DNA of 32,281 nucleotides from a virus. Positions within the stretch are counted from its first letter, which is position 1; each line of letters starts with the position of its first letter. The notes below the pieces were generated by a model. That model made no database searches, was not told the DNA's origin, and was given only the letters and a program-made list of their open reading frames with translations. Of the stretch, positions 5,409 to 12,617 are shown in pieces. The stretch is from positions 1 through 32,281 of the IMG/VR virus record IMGVR_UViG_3300044846_003029, one strand, 5' to 3'. The translations under genes and the position numbers were made by a program.

Positions 5409-5603
5409 ATGAAAAACCCCTGTAAAGAATGTCCCCACTTTATCCGAAATCGTCACAACGATATGATTGTTGATTTTGCTGAAAGAACCGGTAAGAAACA
5501 CAATTGTCATATGACGGAAGGAAAAAAAGATTTGTGGGATGTTAAAGATAAAAAATTAGAATGTTATGGAAGCAAAACAGACAGCAGTAGAGTATCTAAT
5601 TGA
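5409..5603 (+). CDS. Small zinc-binding protein (CxxCP...CH...C pattern)
   Basis: This 64-residue protein has C5-x2-C8-P at the start, then C33-H34 and C52-Y-G, a spacing seen in a phage and bacterial family of small putative zinc proteins (CxxCPxR...CH...C, DUF6283-like). The Cys/His set could hold one zinc ion. The role is unknown. It abuts the gene before it (TAA|ATG), and its last 38 bases overlap the next gene in another frame, so one of the two proteins has an unusual overlap-coded tail. Confidence 0.6.
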   Translation: MKNPCKECPHFIRNRHNDMIVDFAERTGKKHNCHMTEGKKDLWDVKDKKLECYGSKTDSSRVSN

Positions 5604-5766
5604 AGAGTTAAGAAGTCATTTAATGGGTAATATAAGTGACACCAAATTACACTTAATTGTTGAAACTTCATTAGCTATGGAAAAAGTAGAAAAAGAAACC
5701 GAATATAGACGAGGGTTTCAAGACGGTAAACAATATTACAAAGAAGAATATGGAAACAAAAGATAG
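5566..5766 (+). CDS. Unknown 66-residue helical protein
   Basis: Helical and charged throughout (VEYLIEELRSHL, KLHLIVETSLAMEKVEKETEYRRGFQDGKQYYKEEY). The central helix and the YxxGxxDGxxYY ending are features I associate with very common small phage proteins of unknown function. The start overlaps the preceding gene by 38 bases and the end overlaps the next by 17 bases, typical of compact phage operons. Confidence 0.6.
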   Translation: MEAKQTAVEYLIEELRSHLMGNISDTKLHLIVETSLAMEKVEKETEYRRGFQDGKQYYKEEYGNKR

Positions 5767-6034
5767 TCCAACAAAACTAACCAGTGATAAAATCACAAGG
5801 TTTGTTGAAAGATTGAAAAAAATAGGTATTGATGTAAAACTATCAGGGAACTTTCCTTGGGTTTATATTGATGAGATATGTGGTAAAAGAGTTACTGAAA
5901 CATTTGCGGCAAATCACGGATTTACTTTGATCTTCCTTCCTGGTAGGAACGATAGTCCACCATCTGAATTTACGGACATCACAGAAATTTTTAAACTAGT
6001 TAGAAAATACACAAATGGAAAGGAAATTAGCTAG
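5750..6034 (+). CDS. Unknown 94-residue protein
   Basis: A basic N-terminal helix (SDKITRFVERLKKIGIDVKL) leads into a beta-like part (FPWVYIDEICGKRVTETF, GFTLIFLPGR) and a C-terminal helix (FTDITEIFKLVRKYTNG). The pattern ...NFPWVYIDEICGKRVTE...H.F...F resembles small proteins I have seen in many phages of Bacteroidota, with no known role. It overlaps both neighbours (17 bases before, 20 after), so it is coupled to the RNA ligase. Confidence 0.6.
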   Translation: METKDSPTKLTSDKITRFVERLKKIGIDVKLSGNFPWVYIDEICGKRVTETFAANHGFTLIFLPGRNDSPPSEFTDITEIFKLVRKYTNGKEIS

Positions 6035-7106
6035 TATTAGAAAAATTTTAGATATTACCCCAATTGAAGGTGCGGATAAAATTGAATTGGTAACCATCGA
6101 TGGGTGGAAAGTTGTTGTTGCAAAAGATGTTGGGCATAAAGTAGGTGACTTAGTTGTTTACTGTGAAGTCGATTCATTTTTACCAATTAGAGAAGAATTT
6201 GAATTCTTGAGAAAGAGTTCATACAAAAAAATGGGTGATCAAGAAGGTTTCAGATTGAAGACAATTAGATTACGTGGTCAATTATCTCAAGGATTGATTT
6301 TACCTTTATCAGTATTTGCGGGTTACGGATACAGAGTCTCTGAAGATTTATTGAATGAGAATCCTGCGTTAGAACCTAATAGAACTGTTATTTCAGTTGC
6401 CGATATGATTGAGTTGACACATGGCCAAGATGTGACCGAGGTATTAGGTATTGTTAAATACGAACCACCAATCCCTGCGGAACTTGCGGGTAAAGTAAAA
6501 GGATTGTTTCCATCTTTCTTACGTAAGACTGATGAAGAAAGGATTCAGAACTTGGCATCCGAATATGAAGAATACAAAAATTCTGAACAAAAATTTTATG
6601 TGACAGAAAAATTAGATGGATCTTCAGCGACATTCTACTTTAAAGATGGTGTGTTTGGTGTGTGTTCTCGTAATTTGGAATTACTTGAAACGGAAGGGAA
6701 TACTTTTTGGAAAGTTGCTCGTGAATTGAAATTGGAAGAATGGTTGGGTACTTTGGAAAATAACATTTGTTTACAAGGTGAGTTGATCGGAGAAGGGATT
6801 CAAGGAAACCCTTACAAAATTAAAGGTCAAACAGTTCGTTTCTTCAATGGATTCAATATCGATACTCAAGAAAATATTCCATTTTTAGAGTTTGTTGAAT
6901 TGGTTCAAAAAATGAAATTACAAACGGTTCCGATTTTAGATTACGATTTTACGTTACCTAGCACTGTTGGGGATATGTTAGAATACGCAGATCATAAATC
7001 AGAATTAAATTCTAACTTCGATAGAGAAGGAGTTGTGGTTAGATCATACGATAGAACAATTAGTTTCAAATCAATCTCTAATAAGTTCTTATTAAACGAA
7101 AAATAA
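6015..7106 (+). CDS. RNA ligase, DRB0094/Rnl5-like
   Basis: A 363-residue ATP-dependent RNA ligase. An N-terminal OB-like domain (about 1-110: WKVVVAKDVGHKVGDLVVYCEVDSFLP) is followed by the nucleotidyltransferase domain: motif I EKLDGSS with adenylated K199, motif Ia VCSRN (216-220), motif III region LQGELIGEGIQGN (253-265), motif IV REGVVVRS (337-344) and motif V SFKSISNK (350-357). The N-terminal OB domain is the hallmark of the Deinococcus DRB0094 group, which seals 3'-OH/5'-P RNA ends. Likely role: repair of tRNA or other RNA cut by host anticodon nucleases, fitting with phage tRNA and tmRNA genes nearby. A terminator hairpin follows directly. Confidence 0.88.
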   Translation: MERKLASIRKILDITPIEGADKIELVTIDGWKVVVAKDVGHKVGDLVVYCEVDSFLPIREEFEFLRKSSYKKMGDQEGFRLKTIRLRGQLSQGLILPLSVFAGYGYRVSEDLLNENPALEPNRTVISVADMIELTHGQDVTEVLGIVKYEPPIPAELAGKVKGLFPSFLRKTDEERIQNLASEYEEYKNSEQKFYVTEKLDGSSATFYFKDGVFGVCSRNLELLETEGNTFWKVARELKLEEWLGTLENNICLQGELIGEGIQGNPYKIKGQTVRFFNGFNIDTQENIPFLEFVELVQKMKLQTVPILDYDFTLPSTVGDMLEYADHKSELNSNFDREGVVVRSYDRTISFKSISNKFLLNEK

Positions 7107-7130
7107 AAGGGTCAAACGACCCTTTTTTTA
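7107..7130 (+). terminator. Rho-independent terminator after the RNA ligase
   Basis: AAGGGTC-AAAC-GACCCTT followed by a run of T. Nearly the same hairpin, with the same AAAC loop, stands at 29963. Confidence 0.9.
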
Positions 7131-7138
7131 TTCTCCGT

Positions 7139-7148
7139 AATATTTATT
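7139..7148 (+). promoter_or_regulatory. Late-promoter motif AATATTTATT
   Basis: Lies 12 bases before the ATG at 7161 and just after a terminator. It is the first occurrence of the motif that recurs before late genes. Confidence 0.5.
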
Positions 7149-7160
7149 AATAAAAATTTT

Positions 7161-7532
7161 ATGAAAAAGATCGTTAGATTAACTGAGTCACAATTGATTA
7201 AAGTAATTAAAAATATAATTAAAGAAAGTGAAATTAATGAATTAGGTCAATCTGATTTTTTGGATATAGAAGATGTTGATTGTGTTGACCCTATTGGTGA
7301 TTTACATGTAGGTATTGCGACCATTTCAGACGCAGAAGGACTTAGATCTGAAAAAGATGTTTTAGTTGTTTATTATGTTAACGAAGATAAGGGTGAAAAG
7401 GTTGTATATGGTTACGGACCACAAGTTTCTGAAAATATGTATAGAGAAGATAATGAAGGTAATCTGATAATTTGTCGTATAGCTGATAGATTGTTATCAT
7501 CTATGTCAGAAGAATATGAGGAAAACATTTAA
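7161..7532 (+). CDS. Unknown protein with N-terminal MKKIVRLTES tag
   Basis: A 123-residue protein. The first 22 residues (MKKIVRLTESQLIKVIKNI...) are nearly the same as those of the otherwise different protein at 18123. The body is acidic with a beta-like centre (VGIATISDAEG, KDVLVVYYVN, KGEKVVYGYG). Because LTE-S fits the L/I-x-E cleavage rule of T4-type prohead proteases, I infer that the tag directs the protein into the prohead and is then removed. First gene after a late-type promoter, with a 2-base gap to the next gene. Specific function unknown. Confidence 0.65.
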   Translation: MKKIVRLTESQLIKVIKNIIKESEINELGQSDFLDIEDVDCVDPIGDLHVGIATISDAEGLRSEKDVLVVYYVNEDKGEKVVYGYGPQVSENMYREDNEGNLIICRIADRLLSSMSEEYEENI

Positions 7533-7534
7533 AT

Positions 7535-8137
7535 ATGAATAATTACGTTGGTATTATAGTAGCATTTATTACGGGGGTATTAGGACCTGTTGTTGTAATT
7601 TTAGTAAAAAATTGGTTAGGATCTAGAAAACAAAAACCTGACATTGTTAAAGAAGCGTTAAAAGTAAGTGAATTAGTTAATCATAAATTAGACGAAATAA
7701 GAGAAGAGTTTAACGCTGATAGAGTTTGGATCACACAATTTCATAATGGGGGTAATTTTTATCCAACGGGAAAATCAATTGCTAAATTTAGTGTGATATA
7801 TGAGACGGTTAATCAAGATGTTACTTCAATACAAACAAATTTTAGAAATATTCCTGTTAATCTTTTTAGTAAATCTATAAACCAATTACTTGAAAATAAT
7901 AAAATTGTTATTCCTGATTATAAAGATGTAACTATCGCAACTTACGGTTTAAAATATGTTGCCGAGTCAACATCATGTAAGTCAGGATATTTATTCGCAA
8001 TTAAAACCATCGATGATAAATTCATCGCAACTTTGGGATTAGATTATACTAAAAAAATTGTTAGTTTGACCGATCATCAAATAATTGAATTAGAAAAACA
8101 AGCATCAATATTAAGTGGTGTTTTAATGACGTATTAA
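7535..8137 (+). CDS. Membrane-anchored GAF-like domain protein
   Basis: The 200-residue protein has one N-terminal transmembrane helix (about residues 4-26, VGIIVAFITGVLGPVVVILVK), a linker, and a domain of about 150 residues with features of GAF folds: a long first helix (LVNHKLDEIREEFNADRVWITQFHNGG), paired strands and the closing helix (LTDHQIIELEKQASILSG). Similar proteins with the ADRVWITQFHNG pattern occur in phages and bacteria without a known ligand. A signal-sensing role at the membrane is possible. The gaps to its neighbours are 2 and 1 bases, so it is cotranscribed. Confidence 0.6.
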   Translation: MNNYVGIIVAFITGVLGPVVVILVKNWLGSRKQKPDIVKEALKVSELVNHKLDEIREEFNADRVWITQFHNGGNFYPTGKSIAKFSVIYETVNQDVTSIQTNFRNIPVNLFSKSINQLLENNKIVIPDYKDVTIATYGLKYVAESTSCKSGYLFAIKTIDDKFIATLGLDYTKKIVSLTDHQIIELEKQASILSGVLMTY

Positions 8138-8138
8138 A

Positions 8139-8824
8139 ATGGAAAAAAATATAAATGAAGTTAATCTTTATGGGTTTGAACAAGGTAAAGTTGATTCAGG
8201 AAAAGTAGTTACTGGTGGTGATGGTGGTAATTGGGGGGGATCAATGGAAAGAGCCTTACAAGTTGCGTCAATAGTTAAAGCATGTGGAGGTCCAAATCCG
8301 TCATCACAAAAAAGATCTAGAGTTAAAACCGCTAGTGGTAATGTGTCAGATCATTATCAAGGTAATACGTCAGCTTATGCTATAGATATTCCGGCAAAAG
8401 GATCTGGTGGTGATAACTTATTGAAATGTATAATGTCAAAATTTAATAGTGGTGCTCAAGCTGGGTATAAAGGGGGTAAATGGTTAGACGTTAATGTTGA
8501 TGGGTATAGATATCAATTTGGATGGCGTGTTAAAAATCACTATGACCATATTCATGTTGGAGTTAAAAAAGGTGGTGGTGGAAGTACAAAAAATATACCA
8601 CTTGATGATACAACATCAACATCAACATCAACAGAAACAGAAACACCATCAACAGAAACTGGTACGTCTCAAGGATTTGATAGAGAAAGTTTAAGAAAAT
8701 CATTACCGTCTTCAGTTAACCCTGATTTTGAAAAAATATTTACTTCTCAACTTAAACAAGAAATGAAAGAATCAACTAATAGGTTAAATGAAGAAATTAA
8801 TAGAATAAAAAAATTAATGTGATG
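8139..8824 (+). CDS. M15-type peptidase (endolysin-like or virion-associated)
   Basis: The catalytic part (about 30-145) shows the zinc site of M15/hedgehog-type peptidases: VSDHY (H72), YAIDIPA (D83) and DHIHVG (D136, H139), which cut D-Ala or D,L peptide bonds of peptidoglycan. A low-complexity Thr/Ser linker (156-175) follows, then a C-terminal coiled-coil tail ending NEEINRIKKLM, shared with the next gene product. No signal peptide. It may be an endolysin or a wall-cutting part of the particle; the shared tail favours a structural link. The final TGA at 8820-8822 overlaps the next ATG as TGATG. Confidence 0.75.
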
Positions 8825-9415
8825 AAACCTACGTATAAATTTATATTACCTGTTAAATTAAATAAACAAGTAAAAAATAATGATAAAGAAGTTTCACTTT
8901 CTTCATATCAAGGTGATTATGTTATATCACCGTATAAAGGTATAATTGAAAAGACAGATATAAACGATTGTGGGGGTAAAGTTGTAATTAAACATAAATT
9001 AGATAACACAATTTATTATTCTAAAATTTGTGGTGTTAATAGAATATCAGTTCATGATGGTCAAAAAGTTGACGAAGGTAAAATAATTGGAATTGTTGGA
9101 AACGATCCTATAGTTTTCAATATATTAAGTGAATTAAAAATAAAACAAATAATTAAACCATTTCTTGATGGTATTGTAAATAAAGAAAAACAAAAAGAGG
9201 ATAAAAAACTAAAAAAACAAAACTCTCCAAGAGAAAAAGGTTTTGGAGATGCTTTAATTGATTTATTTACAACCGTTGCAACAACTCCTTTTAATGTTGT
9301 GAGAGGTGATAAAATAGGTTCTCCAAAAGATCTATTTACAGATGATGATCCAAATCAAGTAACCGAAACCTTAAAATTAAAAGAAGAAATAGATCGAATT
9401 AAAAAATTATTGTAA
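8822..9415 (+). CDS. LytM/M23-like protein lacking catalytic residues
   Basis: About 197 residues from ATG 8822. Residues about 30-110 follow the duplicated-hybrid pattern of LytM peptidases (VISPYKGIIEKTDINDCGGKVVIKHKLDNTIYYSK... VHDGQKVDEGKIIGIVGN). The zinc-binding positions of true enzymes (HxxxD, then HxH) are missing: YAHL is YYSK here, and HLHFE is replaced by IVFNILSE. It is therefore probably a binding or structural module, not an enzyme. A lysine-rich linker and a C-terminal coiled coil ending KEEIDRIKKLL follow, the same ending as in the M15 protein before it. An earlier GTG at 8819 is less likely as start. Confidence 0.6.
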   Translation: MKPTYKFILPVKLNKQVKNNDKEVSLSSYQGDYVISPYKGIIEKTDINDCGGKVVIKHKLDNTIYYSKICGVNRISVHDGQKVDEGKIIGIVGNDPIVFNILSELKIKQIIKPFLDGIVNKEKQKEDKKLKKQNSPREKGFGDALIDLFTTVATTPFNVVRGDKIGSPKDLFTDDDPNQVTETLKLKEEIDRIKKLL

Positions 9416-9432
9416 TTTTTTTTGTATTTCGC

Positions 9433-9463
9433 TTGTCTAGTCAATATTTATTACATACATTTG
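9433..9463 (+). promoter_or_regulatory. Promoter TTG-N20-TACATTTG, with overlapping late motif
   Basis: TTG 9433-9435 and TACATTTG 9456-9463. A late-type AATATTTATT (9443-9452) lies between the two boxes, so this small gene may be read both early and late. Confidence 0.55.
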
Positions 9464-9512
9464 TAAAACAATCAGACAGTTCTTTTATTATTAACCTTTA
9501 AAACACTTTTGT

Positions 9513-9668
9513 ATGTCAGAAGAAAACAAAAGCGTGGAGATCGAAGTAGATGTAGTCTACGGGTATAAAGATGACAAGGGGAAACTCCTATGGACCCCAA
9601 ATCAGACTTTGGCTTACCTTAGAGCACAACATTTCGGTACTTACGATGTATACGAAGAAAAAAATTAA
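9513..9668 (+). CDS. Small acidic protein, 51 residues, unknown
   Basis: ATG 9513 to TAA 9666-9668. Acidic, with a compact beta-like pattern (VEIEVDVVYGYKDDKGKLLW) and a helix (PNQTLAYLRAQHFGTYDVYEE). The codon use is orderly and G/C-richer than that of its neighbours, which often goes with strong expression. It has its own two-part promoter and stands alone between the LytM-like gene and the giant RNA. No family is recognised. Its position next to the RNA suggests a possible partner protein, which is speculation. Confidence 0.6.
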   Translation: MSEENKSVEIEVDVVYGYKDDKGKLLWTPNQTLAYLRAQHFGTYDVYEEKN

Positions 9669-9689
9669 AAAAAAAAGTTCACAAAGTAC

Positions 9690-9719
9690 TTGACAAATCA
9701 AAAAAAAGGTCGTAACTTT
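9690..9719 (+). promoter_or_regulatory. Strong Bacteroidota promoter of the giant RNA
   Basis: TTG (9690-9692, within TTGACA) and TAACTTTG (9712-9719) with a 19-base spacer. The predicted start is about 9725, a few bases before the first RNA hairpin. Confidence 0.75.
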
Positions 9720-9724
9720 GTAAA

Positions 9725-10676
9725 ACAAATTCGGAAACGTCCGAAATCGTTCTTTGAAAATTTAGATTATCCTTTCAGGAGTACCAAGAGTGTCGGTGAC
9801 ATTATCCACCGAGTAAATGACAGAAAGTTCGCAGCTTAAGGAAAACTGATAAAGATATTGGGCCGTGTATAGTCCATAAAATAAACTACGAAAGTAGGAT
9901 AAAGTGAATCAGAAGTGTAACTGATTTGCGTCTTGGGAAACCGAGGTCGAGTACACAAGCGGGATACCGTTTAATCTTTAGTACCGAGGGCGACGCTGTA
10001 GGGAAAGTGGTTAGATGATTGGGCGATGTGGGTCGTCTGATTGAGGTGGGAACACCAATAGGAATAACCCGTAGGAATTTTGCAAAAAATGTGGTTATCC
10101 AATCATATTATTGCGAGTTCCAATATTAAAGGAGACTTAAAACCGAAAGGTATGTTGATGTACAGGTGGTGCTGTTATTAACCTTGACCGTTCCCCACCA
10201 AGGGATTGATCACGAAGTAGTCTTAAAATATGGAGATGGGGACATTTCAGAGAGTAGTTGAGTATCGGGTCGCTCAAAAGGTGACTTGGCTCGGTTGGCG
10301 GACCACTACTTTCACAATCCACGACACATAACTTATGGAAACTATTAATTCCCAAATTAAAAAGATCATTAAGGAAAAGTGTCCGTCAGGTCTAGTTGAA
10401 AGGTGACTACTTAGTCGTGAGCTGTTCACGGCACACAAGGATCCCAAGTCTGAGTGTAATTTTACCAAAGACCTCTAATCCCGCAAGGACGAGCTGGGGA
10501 GGCATCCTCGGAGAGAGTTGAGTAATGAGAGAGTAGATTAGACCTCAAGGAGTGGTTCACCTAAATAACCGTCACTGAGAAATACTTCTCAAAAGGAAGT
10601 GGATAGGAGTAGAAACAATAATGACTCTAAAGGTTCTCAATAAAAACTGTAATCTCAGGTTTTATTTTTACATATA
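9725..10676 (+). ncRNA. Giant structured non-coding RNA (GOLLD/ROOL-like candidate)
   Basis: About 950 bases without a credible ORF, richer in G and C than all surrounding coding DNA, starting at a strong promoter and running into a tRNA-like end and a terminator. Many local hairpins are visible: TTCGGA-AACG-TCCGAA (9730-9745), TCGGTG/CACCGA (9793-9812), CTAC-GAAA-GTAG (9886-9897), AATCAG/CTGATT (9907-9926), GGTG-GGAA-CACC (10045-10056), ACC-GAAA-GGT (10142-10151), GGTGG/CCACC (10165-10199), CGTGA/TCACG (10416-10430) and ACTTC/GAAGT (10584-10600). Three of these are closed by GNRA tetraloops. Known giant phage RNAs of this size (GOLLD, ROOL) also lie next to tRNA genes. Class membership is inference; the function of those classes is unsettled. 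Confidence 0.75.
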
Positions 10677-10747
10677 GCAGGGGGGAGGTAAGGTATCTCA
10701 TCGGTCTCATAAGCCGACCCAAATTGGTTCGATTCCAGTCCGTTGCT
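10677..10747 (+). tRNA. tRNA(CAU)-like element at the 3' end of the giant RNA
   Basis: The anticodon arm TCGGT-CTCATAA-GCCGA (10701-10717) gives anticodon CAU with U33 and A37 (Met or, if modified, Ile2). The T arm ATTGG-TTCGATT-CCAGT (10723-10739) is perfect. The D arm is short (AGGT-AAGGT-ATCT). The acceptor GCAGGGG/CCGTTGC has a G-G mismatch at the fifth pair, but two further pairs outside (10675-10676 with 10747-10748) extend it to 9 positions. No CCA is encoded. The odd acceptor and D arm leave open whether this is a working tRNA or a tRNA-like end of the large RNA. Confidence 0.65.
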
Positions 10748-10750
10748 ACA

Positions 10751-10785
10751 AAAGGGTAAAGTATTTGACTTTATCCTTTTTTTTT
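10751..10785 (+). terminator. Terminator of the giant RNA/tRNA unit
   Basis: A 12-bp stem, AAAGGGTAAAGT pairing with ACTTTATCCTTT around ATTTG, followed by a T run. It closes the unit that starts at 9725. Confidence 0.9.
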
Positions 10786-10800
10786 GTATTTATATTATAT

Positions 10801-11409
10801 ATGAATAACAAAATATTATTGGTATTATTTTCCCTATTTTCTTACGTTGTTTTTTCACAATGTGCGGGAACTCAAACATTTACATTAACACCACTACCTG
10901 TTAATGGAACTTACAATCCGGGACAAGTTGTCACACTTTGTTATACGTTAAATAGTTTTACTCAATCAAATTCAAATTGGTTTGAGGGTTTTGATTTAAA
11001 CTTAGGTTCAGGATGGGCATCTGTTTCACCACAAACGGCACCAACAAATTGTCAAGGAAATTCATCAGGAGGTCAATGGATTTGGGTTAATAGTGTAACA
11101 TCAACAGCGACTCCTGCTCAAACTGTAGGGCCTGGATATTTTTTTGATTTGGATAATGATGGTAATCCTGGCGATGATTTCGGGGATTCTCAAGGTTTAT
11201 TTGGATCTTGTTCTTGGTCTTTTTGTGTTACACTTACAGTTGCTAACGGGTGTACACCACAAAGTTTATTAATACAAGTCACTTCAGGACCCGATGGGTT
11301 ATGGGGTAGTTATACAAGTTCATCATGTGATGTTGTAACACCAAATACTGTTTTTAATGGAACAATAAACGTGACAATACCAACTTTAGGAAGTATAAGT
11401 CATAATTAA
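10801..11409 (+). CDS. Secreted protein 1 of the T9SS-linked trio
   Basis: From ATG 10801 (after the terminator) 202 residues. Residues 1-19 form a signal peptide (MNNKILLVLFSLFSYVVFS, then Q), with the FSQ ending typical of flavobacteria. The mature part is rich in Ser, Thr, Gly, Asn and aromatic residues with about eight Cys, and looks like an extracellular beta-sandwich (TQTFTLTPLPVNGTYNPGQVVTLCYTLN). The pattern LDNDGNPGDDFGDSQG could bind calcium. No catalytic motif. The composition is much like host cell-surface proteins, suggesting transfer from a flavobacterial genome. It is followed by two further signal-peptide genes in the same operon. Confidence 0.75.
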   Translation: MNNKILLVLFSLFSYVVFSQCAGTQTFTLTPLPVNGTYNPGQVVTLCYTLNSFTQSNSNWFEGFDLNLGSGWASVSPQTAPTNCQGNSSGGQWIWVNSVTSTATPAQTVGPGYFFDLDNDGNPGDDFGDSQGLFGSCSWSFCVTLTVANGCTPQSLLIQVTSGPDGLWGSYTSSSCDVVTPNTVFNGTINVTIPTLGSISHN

Positions 11410-11422
11410 AAAAACAAATAAA

Positions 11423-11986
11423 ATGAAAAAATTATTATTTATTTTAGGAATTTTGATGACCACTATAACTTTTGGTCAATCAACAGTTAATCCTGACACT
11501 GTTTGTTATCAAACTGCAGGATCAACATATTCTGTACCTTCACTTGGTGCAGGTTATACTTATACTTGGACAGTCACGTCCCCTGGTGTTTTAGTTTCGG
11601 GACAAGGAACAAATTCTATAAATGTTAACTGGTCGTCAGCTTCACCTGGATTAATAAATAACGGGATTACTGTAGTTGCGTCAAACGCATCAGGATGTCA
11701 ATCATCTCCAGTAACCTTGAATGTTTTTATTTTACAAATTGTTCCTACAATTACGGCTCTTGGTCCATTTTGTACAACTGAATCCTGCGTTACGTTAACA
11801 AGTACTCCGTCAGGAGGAACATTTTCAGGTCCAGGGGTATCTGGAAACCAATTTTGTCCTGCAAACGCAAACATTGGGTCAAACACAATTACTTATACTG
11901 TAACTCAAGGTGGATGTACCTTCTCAACAACAACATCTGTGACAGTTAATTCACAACCTGTACTTTCTCCGATTCAACATAATTAA
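11423..11986 (+). CDS. Secreted protein 2 of the T9SS-linked trio (Ig/PKD-like)
   Basis: 187 residues with a signal peptide (MKKLLFILGILMTTITFG, then Q). The mature part holds two repeats of bacterial surface type: a PKD-like stretch (YTYTWTVTSPGVLVSGQG...NVNWSSASPG) and a second Ig-like one (SCVTLTSTPSGGTFSGPGVSGNQF). Such modules make up the long stalk of gliding adhesins in flavobacteria. Here the gene ends after two modules, with TAATG overlap into the gene with the sorting domain, as if one long adhesin had been split into three coupled genes or assembled from pieces. Binding partner unknown. Confidence 0.75.
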   Translation: MKKLLFILGILMTTITFGQSTVNPDTVCYQTAGSTYSVPSLGAGYTYTWTVTSPGVLVSGQGTNSINVNWSSASPGLINNGITVVASNASGCQSSPVTLNVFILQIVPTITALGPFCTTESCVTLTSTPSGGTFSGPGVSGNQFCPANANIGSNTITYTVTQGGCTFSTTTSVTVNSQPVLSPIQHN

Positions 11987-12549
11987 TGAAATTTTGGTGG
12001 GTCATATTGTTTTTATCAACACTTGCTTTTTCACAACAAGAAATAGAACTTTGTGGAGAAGATGACAAAACTTTTATTTATTCCTCACCATCAACAGATT
12101 TGGGTATAAATGAATGGGAAGTTAATGGGTTATATTTTTATGGTGAAACTTTAGAAATGACATGGGTCGATACTGGAACATATGTTATTAATGTTATAAG
12201 GTTTAATGATGGTTGTCCATCTATTCCTCAATCATTAACTGTTAAAGTTACAAAATGTGAAGATCCAATATATTGGATTCCAAACGCATTTACTCCTGAT
12301 GGTGATGATTATAATCAATCTTTCACACCTATTTTTACGTCAGGAGTTGATCCATATGACTACCATTTAATAATCTTTAATAGATGGGGTGAATTATTAT
12401 TTGAAAGTTATGATATGACAAAAGGTTGGAACGGTAAATATGGTGGTACGGAATGTCAAGATGGTATCTATATTTGGAAAATCGAATTTAAAACTTTAAA
12501 AAATGATGAACGAATTTTAGATTTTGGTCATGTTGTTTTAATAAAATAA
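11986..12549 (+). CDS. Secreted protein 3 with gliding-motility C-terminal (T9SS type B) sorting domain
   Basis: 187 residues: signal peptide 1-16 (MKFWWVILFLSTLAFS), a short beta domain (20-92), and a full CHU_C/type B sorting domain from about residue 95, with PNAFTPDGDDYNQ (99-111), LIIFNRWGELLFES (128-141), KGWNGKYGG (146-154) and DGIYIWKI (159-166), ending in the typical final strand GHVVLIK. In Bacteroidota this domain sends proteins through the type IX secretion machinery to the cell surface. A phage making a T9SS cargo implies that it displays a protein on infected cells, perhaps to block other phages or alter adhesion. TAATG-coupled to the gene before it. Confidence 0.88.
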   Translation: MKFWWVILFLSTLAFSQQEIELCGEDDKTFIYSSPSTDLGINEWEVNGLYFYGETLEMTWVDTGTYVINVIRFNDGCPSIPQSLTVKVTKCEDPIYWIPNAFTPDGDDYNQSFTPIFTSGVDPYDYHLIIFNRWGELLFESYDMTKGWNGKYGGTECQDGIYIWKIEFKTLKNDERILDFGHVVLIK

Positions 12550-12577
12550 AAAAAAATAATTTTTTTATATAGTTAAA

Positions 12578-12587
12578 AATATTTATA
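12578..12587 (+). promoter_or_regulatory. Late-promoter motif AATATTTATA
   Basis: 30 bases before the ATG at 12618, in an otherwise AT-rich leader. Confidence 0.45.
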
Positions 12588-12617
12588 AGTAAATATAAAC
12601 TTATAAAAAAATTAAAA

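Noticed and set aside
8819-8821. GTG start for the LytM-like gene
   Set aside because: ATG 8822 directly follows and overlaps the preceding stop as TGATG, a normal coupling.
10137-10468. Two overlapping minus-strand open frames within the giant RNA
   Set aside because: Composition and hairpins fit structured RNA, the frames overlap each other, and their products (Ser/His/Leu-rich) look like chance translations.
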